Source: Phycisphaerales bacterium
GTDB lineage: Bacteria; Planctomycetota; Phycisphaerae; Phycisphaerales; UBA1924
Direction of reading: 5' to 3'
NCBI GenBank assembly: GCA_016709445.1
Contig: JADJMV010000006.1
Span: 372,001 to 436,000, forward strand
Length of the DNA stretch: 64,000 nt
Shown: piece after piece, positions 17,893-25,159 of the stretch
Layout of the letters: each line of letters begins with the position of its first letter
Position numbering within the stretch: the stretch's first letter is position 1
Made by a program: the position numbers and the translations under genes
Notes under the pieces: generated by a model
The model's database searches: none
What the model saw: the letters and a program-made list of their open reading frames with translations, nothing else
What the model was told of the DNA's origin: nothing

Positions 17893-19650
17893 ATGGGTAT
17901 GCCGAAGAGCTTGGTCGCGGGCGTTGTCGGTTTGGCGGCGTCGCTCGCGTTTGCGGATGCGAACGTGGCGATGGTGGAGGTCTCGGGCTCGCTCGCGGAG
18001 CAGCCAGGATCGCTCGCGTGGCTTCGGGCGAGCGATTCCTTCGATACCCTCGACGGCCTGATCTCGGCGTTGCAGGGGATCGCCGCGGATGACTCGCTGG
18101 ACGGTGTGGTGATCCGGCTCAAGGACGCTCAACTGCCGCGTGTGCAGGTGCAGGAGATCGGGCAGGCCATCGAACGCATCCGCGATTCGGGCAAGCGGGT
18201 GCACGTGTTCGCCGAGAACTACGGCGACAGCGAGATCCTGCTGGGGTCCTACGCGGATGAACGGATCGTGCAGGCGGGTGGGTCGGTCACGCTGACCGGG
18301 CTGCACATGGAGGAGATGTTCCTGGCGGACACGCTCTCGTGGCTCGGGATCAAGGCCGACATGGTGCAGGTGGGCGACTACAAGGGCGCCGACGAGATGT
18401 ATATGCAGAGCAAGCCCACTCCGGCGTGGGACTGGAACATTAACCAGCTGCTCGACGGGCTCTACGATGGGATGCGGTCGCAGCTTCGCACGAACCTCGG
18501 GCTGACGGACGAACAGCTCGACTCGGCGATGGCCACCGGCTGGTTCTCCGACGCGTCGGCGGCGATCGACGCGGGGCTTGTCAGCGCCGAGGTCGATCTG
18601 CCGGTGCTCACCGATTATCTGCAGGACGAATACGGCGACGATGTGGCGTGGCGTGAGATCACCCCAGAGCCGGGGCTGGCCTTCGACGCCATGAACCCGT
18701 TCGCGATGCTCAAGACCCTGATGACGCCGCCCGACCACACCCCAGATCGCGAAACGATCGCCGTGCTCCACGTCGTGGGCACGATCGTCGATGGCGAGTC
18801 CTCCCCCGGCGGCCTGATGGGCGGGGAATCGGTCGGCAGCCGCACGATCCGGAACGCCCTCGAGGAGATTCTCGATGAGCCGCTGGTGCGGGGCGTCGTG
18901 GTCCGGATCGATTCTCCCGGTGGATCGGCCATCGCCAGCGAGGTCATCTGGCAGGGGTTGCGCCGGGTCGCTGCGGAGAAGCCGGTCTGGGTGAGCGTGG
19001 GCTCGATGGCGGCCTCCGGCGGCTACTACACCGCGGTGGGTGGCGACAAGATCTATGTCAATCCATCCAGCCTCGTGGGTTCGATCGGTGTTGTGGGCGG
19101 CAAGTTCTCGATGGGCGAGCTGTACGAGAAGCTCCATGTGCACTTTGTGGAGCGCAGCCGGGGTCCGCGGGCCAATCTGTTTTCCTCGGTTGAAGCTTGG
19201 AGCCCGGAGGAGCGAGCCTTTGTGAAGGGGAAGATGGCGGAGACCTACCGTCTCTTCACCAGCCGCGTGGAGGCTGGGCGTCCCGGTATCGATCTCACTC
19301 AGACCGCGGAGGGACGGCTCTTCACGGGGACCAGAGCGATCGAGATGGGGATGGCCGACGAGATCGGGACGCTCGACGACACGATCTCTGGCTTGGCCGC
19401 CGAGTTGGGGCTGGACGAGTATGACGTGATGGACTACCCCGGCCCGAAGAGCTTTGAGGAGGTAGTTCAGGGCATGCTCGGCGGCATGGTGACGTCGCCG
19501 GTGGATGGACGGTTGGAGGCGGCACGTGCGGCTGCGGAGCTGTTAGGCCCGAATGCCTGGCGGCAGGTCTCCAACGCGGGTCGCGCGTTGCTGCAGTTCC
19601 GCGAGGAGCCCGTCCAGGCCGTGATGCCACGGGTCATGATCTTCGATTGA
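17893..19650 (+). CDS. sppA: Signal peptide peptidase SppA (long form)
   Basis: A 585-residue serine protease of family S49 that digests released signal peptides in the inner membrane or periplasm. An N-terminal signal/anchor (LVAGVVGLAASLAFA) is followed by two S49 repeats. As in the E. coli 67K enzyme, the catalytic lysine is in the first repeat (K164 in VGDYKGADE) and the nucleophile serine in the second (S375 in GSMAASGGYY), with NPSSLVGSIGVVGG after it. The ATG at 17893 follows AAGGAGG; the longer frame from 17860 is less likely. Confidence 0.92.
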   Translation: MGMPKSLVAGVVGLAASLAFADANVAMVEVSGSLAEQPGSLAWLRASDSFDTLDGLISALQGIAADDSLDGVVIRLKDAQLPRVQVQEIGQAIERIRDSGKRVHVFAENYGDSEILLGSYADERIVQAGGSVTLTGLHMEEMFLADTLSWLGIKADMVQVGDYKGADEMYMQSKPTPAWDWNINQLLDGLYDGMRSQLRTNLGLTDEQLDSAMATGWFSDASAAIDAGLVSAEVDLPVLTDYLQDEYGDDVAWREITPEPGLAFDAMNPFAMLKTLMTPPDHTPDRETIAVLHVVGTIVDGESSPGGLMGGESVGSRTIRNALEEILDEPLVRGVVVRIDSPGGSAIASEVIWQGLRRVAAEKPVWVSVGSMAASGGYYTAVGGDKIYVNPSSLVGSIGVVGGKFSMGELYEKLHVHFVERSRGPRANLFSSVEAWSPEERAFVKGKMAETYRLFTSRVEAGRPGIDLTQTAEGRLFTGTRAIEMGMADEIGTLDDTISGLAAELGLDEYDVMDYPGPKSFEEVVQGMLGGMVTSPVDGRLEAARAAAELLGPNAWRQVSNAGRALLQFREEPVQAVMPRVMIFD

Positions 19651-19686
19651 GGCGTTGGTGCGCCGGAGCCTCCCAGTCCCAACGAG

Positions 19687-19716
19687 CGCGGCCCCCGGCG
19701 TCATCCGGGGGCCGCG
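19687..19716. terminator. Hairpin between convergent sppA and frr
   Basis: A 12-bp perfect GC-only stem (CGCGGCCCCCGG pairing with its complement) with a 6-base loop sits between the two convergent stops. It lacks a T run on either strand, so it may stop transcription in both directions only weakly or protect 3' ends. Confidence 0.55.
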
Positions 19717-19749
19717 GCAGGCTCGCAGCGCTGCGGGACTTGACGGGCG

Positions 19750-20319
19750 TCAGAGTTCCATGATCTCGGTGGCCTTGGCCTCGACGACCTGATCCATTTC
19801 GCCCTCGTATTTCTTGAGGAGCGATTGGATCTCCTCCTTGAGCTGTTTGACTTCGTCTTCCGAAAAGTGCTTGCCCGTCTGGTCGGCGAGCCCGTCGGCA
19901 TGCTTGTTGGCGTCGCGACGGACATTTCGGATGGCGATCTTTTGCTCCTCGCCCATCTTTTTGGCCTGGGTGGCGAGCTGTTGACGGCGATCTCTGGTGA
20001 GCGATGGCACGTTCAGCCGGATCTGCTTGGCCTCGACGATCGGGTTGAGGCCGAGGCCGGAAGCCTCGATCGCCTTCTTGATCTCGCCGACGGCGCCCGC
20101 ATCGAAGGGCTTGATGAGCAGTTGGGTGGGCTCGGGGACGCTGATCGCCGCCAGGGCCTTGAGATCGGTCGCGGAGCCGTAATAGTCGACCTTGAGGTAC
20201 TCCACGAGAGCCGGGCTGGCCCGGCCGGTGCGCAGGCCCCTGAGCTCCTTCTTCAGGTAGTCCAGCGCCTTGGACATGCTGTCCTCAGACTCAAGCAGGA
20301 TCGTATCGGGATCGGTCAT
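19750..20319 (-). CDS. frr: Ribosome recycling factor
   Basis: RRF separates the ribosome from mRNA after termination, together with EF-G. The 189-residue length is close to the E. coli protein (185). Typical stretches are present: LRTGRASPALVE, LIKPFDAGAVGEIKKAIEAS, GLGLNP, IRLNVPSLTRDRRQQLATQA and IRNVRRDANK. It lies 18 bp downstream of pyrH, the widespread pyrH-frr order. Confidence 0.96.
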   Translation of the reverse strand: MTDPDTILLESEDSMSKALDYLKKELRGLRTGRASPALVEYLKVDYYGSATDLKALAAISVPEPTQLLIKPFDAGAVGEIKKAIEASGLGLNPIVEAKQIRLNVPSLTRDRRQQLATQAKKMGEEQKIAIRNVRRDANKHADGLADQTGKHFSEDEVKQLKEEIQSLLKKYEGEMDQVVEAKATEIMEL

Positions 20320-20337
20320 CAGGATCTCCTTCCACCG

Positions 20338-21100
20338 TCACGCGCGAACCGGGACCTCCGCCGCGTCACCGCGCACCAGCGTGCCGATGCGCTCACCGGC
20401 GACCACTCTGCGGATATTGCCCGGGGACTTGAAATCGAAGACGATGACGGGGATGTTGTGCTCCCCGGCACATCGCCATGGCCGTGATATCCATCACGCC
20501 GAGCTGGTCGGTGATCGCCCTCGTAAAGGTGAGCGACTCAAACCGCTTCGCGTCGGGGTTCTTGCGGGGGTCGGCGTCGTAGACGCCGTCGACCTTGGTC
20601 GCCTTGAGCAGGATCTCGCACTCAAGCTCGCGGGCCCGCAGGCTGGCACAGGTGTCGGTGGTGAAGAACGGATTACCCGTTCCCGCCGCGAGGATGACAA
20701 CCCGCCCCTTCTCAAGGTGGCGGATCGCACGTCCCCGGATAAAGGGCTCGGCCACCGACCGGACCTCCAACGCCGAGAGCACGCGGGAGTCCACCCCCAG
20801 AGTCAAGAGCTTCTCCCGGAGGGCCAGCGCGTTGATCACCGTACCGAGCATTCCCATGTAGTCGGCGGTCGCCTGCTCGATGTGGCCGGCGGCCGCGAGT
20901 TGGGCGCCCCGGATAATGTTGCCGCCACCGACCACCACGGCGAGCTGCACGCCGAGGCGCGAGGCCGAAGCGACCTCCGCGGCGATAATCCCGAGCTCGT
21001 CCGAGTCGATGCCGAAGTTCCCCGGCTTGCTGAACGCCTCGCCGCTGAGTTTGAGCAGGACGCGGCGGTAGGCGAGTCCTGAGGGGTCGGGTGAGGGCAC
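20338..21100 (-). CDS. pyrH: UMP kinase (frameshifted near the 3' end)
   Basis: PyrH phosphorylates UMP to UDP. The frame shows VLLKLSGEAFSK, VVVGGGNIIRG, YMGMLGTVINALAL, GTGNPFFTTDT and LLKATKVDGVYDADP, all conserved. Near 20475 a one-base shift beside CCGGGG breaks the frame: one frame ends in unrelated sequence, while the other gives EHNIPVIVFDFKSPGNIRR and GERIGTLV, the expected end, with the stop at 20338. Since this gene is essential and single copy in most bacteria, the shift is best read as an assembly error. The GTG start at 21100 has GGGAGA upstream. Confidence 0.93.
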
Positions 21101-21316
21101 GAAGGGTCTCCCGAGGCGGCATGGAACCGAACACGCACCGGGTACGGACACTCCCGGACTGGCGGATTGAAACCCCTAAGCCGCTGGGGGTCAAGCAACG
21201 CGGGGGCCTCCTCACCGGTATTGTCTGGACGAGGGAGGCCCCGAGCATCCCGGGCCGGGCCCAGAACCGGCGCAAACTCCGGGACCCCGAGAGCCCTTGC
21301 CGCCGATGAGAACCCC

Positions 21317-22323
21317 ATGACGGAGCAGACGCGAGGAAACGAGCCCGGGGGGCTGATTCGGCCCGGGCCGGCTGGGCCGGGGCGCGGGATGCCCGACCCG
21401 GAGCCCTTCGACGAGAGGGTGCTCCGGTGGATCCGACGGGCCACCGTCATCGGAGTGACCGTCTCGTTGCTCGTGCATCTCATTGCGTGGTTCGTCGCCG
21501 CCCATATGCGGGTCGGGCATGAGTACGCGGGGGATGCGGTGGCGATGCCCGCGGTGGTCGATTTCGCCGTCATGACGGAGACAGAGCTGGCCGAGATGCA
21601 GGAGTCGGCACTGAGCTTCGATTCCCCAGTGTCCCGGAGATTCAGCAGGAGAACCTGCCCGAAGTGCCGGCGCTGGAGATGGCGACAGACCAGGATGTCA
21701 CCGGGTCGCTCTCCGACATCGCGCCGACGGCCCTGGGCACCGGCGCCGGCGACATCGGCTCGGCGTCGGGGCTCGGGGAGGGTTCAGGGTCCGGCTCTGG
21801 GAGCGCCAGCTTCTTTGGCGTCGAGGCTACCGGGTCCCGCTTCGTCTATATCGTCGACGTTTCCGGCTCGATGTCGATCGGCGGCAAGCTGGAGGCGCTC
21901 CAACGCGAACTGGTCAAGTCGCTCGAGGGGCTGCTCGAGTCGGCGGACTTCCTCGTGGTGCCATACTCATCCTCCGCGGGGGCCCTCGATGGGCGGCTCG
22001 CATGGATCGACGCCGACGAGCGGGGCAAGCGCTTCGCTCGGCGGGGGGTCTCGAAGTTCACCTCCGGAGGTGGGACCAATCCCTCACCGGCATTCCAGCT
22101 GGCCTTCGCGATGCGCCCGCCGCCGGACGCGATCTATTTTATGACCGACGGCGAGTTCGACGACGAAGTCGTCTCCGAGGTGGCGTCCCTCAACGCCGAG
22201 TACAAGGTGCCCATCCATTGCATCGCCCTGGTGAGCCGGGAGTCGGAGCTGCGGCTGCGCCGGATCGCCTCGCAATCGGGCGGCACATACACCTACATCC
22301 CGGCCCCGGCGGGGACACCATGA
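21317..22323 (+). CDS. Envelope-anchored von Willebrand factor A protein with TonB/TolA-like membrane helix (frameshifted)
   Basis: First gene of a nine-gene run. A cytoplasmic N-terminus of about 40 residues leads to one membrane helix (about 43-62) that contains S50-x3-H54 (VSLLVHLIAW), the spacing seen in TonB and TolA helices that contact ExbB/ExbD or TolQ/TolR. A Pro/acidic linker and a Gly/Ser-rich stretch follow, then a VWA domain with a complete MIDAS: DVSGS, the GGTNP threonine and TDGEFDD. Near 21630 one base is out of frame (SFDSP then VPEIQQENLPEVP). The protein would be about 335 residues with the VWA domain in the periplasm. The ATG overlaps nothing upstream. Confidence 0.82.
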
Positions 22324-23510
22324 TGTGGCCCGCGGTGCTGCTCCTGACGGCCGCGGTCTGCGCAGGCCCCGAAGGCGACCTGGTGCTGCGCGGGCACGAG
22401 CCTGCGCCGGTCGGACAGGTGCGTGAGGTCGGCCCAGAGGGGGTGGTCGTCGGCTCGGCCGTGGCGGGTTCGGTGATCGTTGGCTGGGATCGCGTGCTGC
22501 AGGTCGGGGGCGATCACGCGCCCGAGGCCGCAGCGTTTGAGCAAGTCGCCGACGAGGCCTGGCGTGCCTCGGCACGGCTTGAACGTGGCGACACCCCTGC
22601 CGCCGAACCGTTGTTTGAGCGGCTCTTCGCGAAGTATCAGGGTGCTCGTGGTCCGACGGCGGCGGTGGTGGCGGAGGGCCTGCTGCGGTGTCGCCTGCAC
22701 CGCAACGCCCACACGCTCGCGGTTTCGGCGTGGCTAGCTTGGCTCAACGCCCGGCGCCAGGGTGACGGGCCGCAGTGGTACCAGCCTCGTGCCTGGACGG
22801 CGGATGAGCAGGCGACGATCCAGATCGACGCGTCCACCGGCCTGATCGGGGATCTGCCGCCGATCTGGCTCGATCTGCCCGCGGTGCGTGTGTTCGCGGG
22901 TGCGTCGATGGAGGGCGGCTCCTTCGGCCCGCGCGAGCAGTCGCTGGCCGTGCTCTATCGGCACGCGGCGCAGACCGAGCTTGGGGTCAGCGAGCCCATG
23001 CCCCGACCGGACTCGAACGACGAAGCGGTCCGCCTCGTCTGGGACGTGGTTGCGGCGCAGAGCTTGATCGATACGGAGCGGGCCGCCGGCCGCAAGGCAG
23101 TCGAGAGCCGGCTGCGGAAAGAGCCGTCGGGTTGGCTCGAGGCCTGGCTGCGCATCGCGCTGGCGCGTTCGCTGGTCCGCGAGCCCGACCCCGAGCAGCA
23201 GCGCCGCGGCGTGATCGAACTGATTCGGGTGCGGGTCGCCCACGATCGGGACGACCCCTACCTTGCCGGGCTCGCGCTCGCCGAGGCGGCCGTGACGCTC
23301 CGGGCGATGGGCCAGGACGCCGGCGCCGGTGAATTGCGACGAGAGCTGCTCGACCGGTTTCCGGGGCATCCCGCGACGTTGTGGGACCGGATCGTCGTAT
23401 GGCCGGCGCCCGCGAGCGCCGATGCTTTGATGCATACCCCGCGGGCGGGCACGGGAGCCTCGCCGCTGACCACCGATGCGACAAGGGAAAGCAGGACCTC
23501 ACATGGTTGA
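22320..23510 (+). CDS. Exported protein of unknown function in the ExbBD/VWA operon
   Basis: A 396-residue protein that starts at an ATGATG, overlapping the VWA stop by 4 bp. A short signal peptide (MMWPAVLLLTAAVCAG) predicts export. It then has a small beta-like region (GDLVLRGHEPAPVGQVREV) followed by alpha-helical segments with paired helices such as AAVVAEGLLRCRLHRNAH and LAGLALAEAAVTLRAMGQD, resembling tetratricopeptide-type repeats without a clear consensus. No enzyme motif is visible. The 3' end overlaps the ExbB gene by 8 bp. Confidence 0.7.
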   Translation: MMWPAVLLLTAAVCAGPEGDLVLRGHEPAPVGQVREVGPEGVVVGSAVAGSVIVGWDRVLQVGGDHAPEAAAFEQVADEAWRASARLERGDTPAAEPLFERLFAKYQGARGPTAAVVAEGLLRCRLHRNAHTLAVSAWLAWLNARRQGDGPQWYQPRAWTADEQATIQIDASTGLIGDLPPIWLDLPAVRVFAGASMEGGSFGPREQSLAVLYRHAAQTELGVSEPMPRPDSNDEAVRLVWDVVAAQSLIDTERAAGRKAVESRLRKEPSGWLEAWLRIALARSLVREPDPEQQRRGVIELIRVRVAHDRDDPYLAGLALAEAAVTLRAMGQDAGAGELRRELLDRFPGHPATLWDRIVVWPAPASADALMHTPRAGTGASPLTTDATRESRTSHG

Positions 23511-24303
23511 ACGCCTGTTCTACTCGTTTGGGATGATGGCGATGCAGGGCGCGGGGGCCGCGGCCGCCGGGGGTGCGGGCCCGCCCAACAAGACGCTCGT
23601 CCAGTACATCGCCGAGGGCGGCCAGATCGGATACATCATCGTCGGGCTGTCGTTCACGGCGGTGGTATTCATCATCGCGGCCGTGGTCCGGCTCCGTCGC
23701 GCCCGCCTCGCGCCAGAGGCCGACGTCAGCTCGCTGGACAGGATGCTGCGGGCGGGGAGCCTGGAACAGGCGATCGCGTACTGCTCCAGCCCCGACCACG
23801 ATTCGTTCCTGACCAGGGTGATGGGGGCCGCGCTGCTGCGGTGCTCCAGATCACCCTTCGGCCTGCTGGAGCTCCGCACCGCCCTGGAAGAGACCGGGCA
23901 GACCGAGGTTGCGAGGCTGCACCGCTCGACGGACGCGATCGGATTGATCGCGAGCGTCGCGCCGATGCTCGGCCTCCTGGGAACGGTGGTGGGGATGGTC
24001 GGGGCGTTTGATACGCTGAGCGTGAGTCAGGGTGTGGCGAAGCCCGACCAGCTCGCCGGGAGCATCTCTGTGGCCTTGATCACGACGGTGCTCGGCCTCG
24101 TCGTGGCGATCCCCTGCACCGCGGTCTATGCATACCTCCGCAACCGGATCGACGCCCTCGTCTCGGAGGTCGGTGATCTCATCGAAGAGCTGGCCTCGCA
24201 CGTCGAGCAAGGCGCCTCGCCGGCACAGCCGGGGGCGCCCGGGCCAGCCCGGGCAGCACCCCCACGCCCGGCCCCGGCAGCCCAGGGGGTACGGACGGGA
24301 TGA
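23503..24303 (+). CDS. MotA/TolQ/ExbB proton channel family protein
   Basis: A 266-residue inner-membrane protein. Helix 1 is at about 43-62 (GYIIVGLSFTAVVFIIAAVV); a cytoplasmic loop of about 90 residues contains LRTALEETGQTEVARLHR; helices 2 and 3 carry the family signatures IASVAPMLGLLGTVVGMVGAF and SISVALITTVLGLVVAIP. These proteins form the ring that, with ExbD/TolR, turns proton flow into motion. The tail is Pro/Ala-rich. The start overlaps the previous gene and the stop overlaps the first ExbD gene (ATGA). Confidence 0.92.
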   Translation: MVERLFYSFGMMAMQGAGAAAAGGAGPPNKTLVQYIAEGGQIGYIIVGLSFTAVVFIIAAVVRLRRARLAPEADVSSLDRMLRAGSLEQAIAYCSSPDHDSFLTRVMGAALLRCSRSPFGLLELRTALEETGQTEVARLHRSTDAIGLIASVAPMLGLLGTVVGMVGAFDTLSVSQGVAKPDQLAGSISVALITTVLGLVVAIPCTAVYAYLRNRIDALVSEVGDLIEELASHVEQGASPAQPGAPGPARAAPPRPAPAAQGVRTG

Positions 24304-24740
24304 TCCTCTCTCCGGCCAAGCGCGAGCGTCCGTACGGCTTCGATATGACGCCGATGATCGACGTGGTGCTCCAGCTCATCATCTTCTTCCTGTTCACTTC
24401 GCAGCTGTCGCAAGTGATCCGGTCGCCGATCGACCTGCCGGAGGAGAAGGGTGACGAGCAGCAGCTCGTGGCACCTGGCGGCGTGGTGATCGATGTCTCC
24501 GGGGAGGGCGGCTACCTGGTGGAGGGCGAGCCCCGATCGCTCGAGGACGTCGTCCGGTTGGTCTCGCTCGAGCAGGAACACGCCAAGGCCGTCGGCCAGC
24601 CGCTCGACCTGCTGGTTCGCGCCGACAAGGCGTGCCCGGCCCAGTTTGTCAACATCCTGGCGGCCAGGCTCGCGGCGGTTGGGGCTCGACAGTGGCGGCT
24701 TGGGACGTCCGTGCCCTCCGGGAACGGGGGCACACCGTGA
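24300..24740 (+). CDS. ExbD/TolR-type protein 1
   Basis: A 146-residue ExbD/TolR protein: a short cytoplasmic N-terminus, one membrane helix with the essential aspartate (D21 in MTPMIDVVLQLIIFF), and a periplasmic domain with IDLPEEKG and VVIDVSGEGGYLVEG typical of the family. With ExbB it would carry protons across the membrane. It is immediately followed, with a 4-bp overlap, by a second ExbD-like gene, so the motor may use a mixed pair. Confidence 0.92.
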   Translation: MILSPAKRERPYGFDMTPMIDVVLQLIIFFLFTSQLSQVIRSPIDLPEEKGDEQQLVAPGGVVIDVSGEGGYLVEGEPRSLEDVVRLVSLEQEHAKAVGQPLDLLVRADKACPAQFVNILAARLAAVGARQWRLGTSVPSGNGGTP

Positions 24741-25159
24741 AACTCGGGCGACGGCACAGAGGCCTGTTCGGCGCCGACATCGGCACGCTCCCGATGACGT
24801 CGATGATCGATGTGGTCTTCCTCCTCCTGATCTTCTTCATGATGACCGTCTCCGCCTCGGTGCAGGAGACCGACTTGGCCAGCTCGCTCAAGCCGCAGAG
24901 CCAGCAACAGGGCACGGGCGCGGACTTCCAGCCCCAGATCGTGTTTGTGGAGCGGCGAGGCGACGCCGCGGTGTTCCGACTGGGCGCCAACAACATGACG
25001 GAACGCTCCCAGTTGCTCCGACTCCTTCGGGAGCTGCCCAAATCCAGCGGCGTCGTCGTGCGGGTGGCCAACGACGTGCCGGTTGCCGCCGCCGCCGCCG
25101 CGCTCCAGACCTGCAAGGACGCGGGTTTCACGAAGGTCAGCTATGTTCCCGCGAGTTAA
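24737..25159 (+). CDS. ExbD/TolR-type protein 2
   Basis: A 140-residue ExbD/TolR protein with a GTG start overlapping the preceding TGA. The membrane helix holds D25 in MTSMIDVVFLLLIFFMM. The periplasmic domain has PQIVFVERRGDAAVFRLG and VVVRVANDVPVAAAAAALQ, the usual ExbD end. It differs clearly from the neighbour, so the two are not a recent duplication. Paired exbD genes are known in some TonB systems. Confidence 0.92.
   Translation: MKLGRRHRGLFGADIGTLPMTSMIDVVFLLLIFFMMTVSASVQETDLASSLKPQSQQQGTGADFQPQIVFVERRGDAAVFRLGANNMTERSQLLRLLRELPKSSGVVVRVANDVPVAAAAAALQTCKDAGFTKVSYVPAS

Noticed and set aside
15429..22323. MoxR plus VWA as one chaperone pair
   Set aside because: MoxR-VWA pairs are adjacent and the VWA partner is usually cytoplasmic or part of a DUF58 set. 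Here they are 5 kb apart on opposite strands, and the VWA protein is membrane-anchored facing out.
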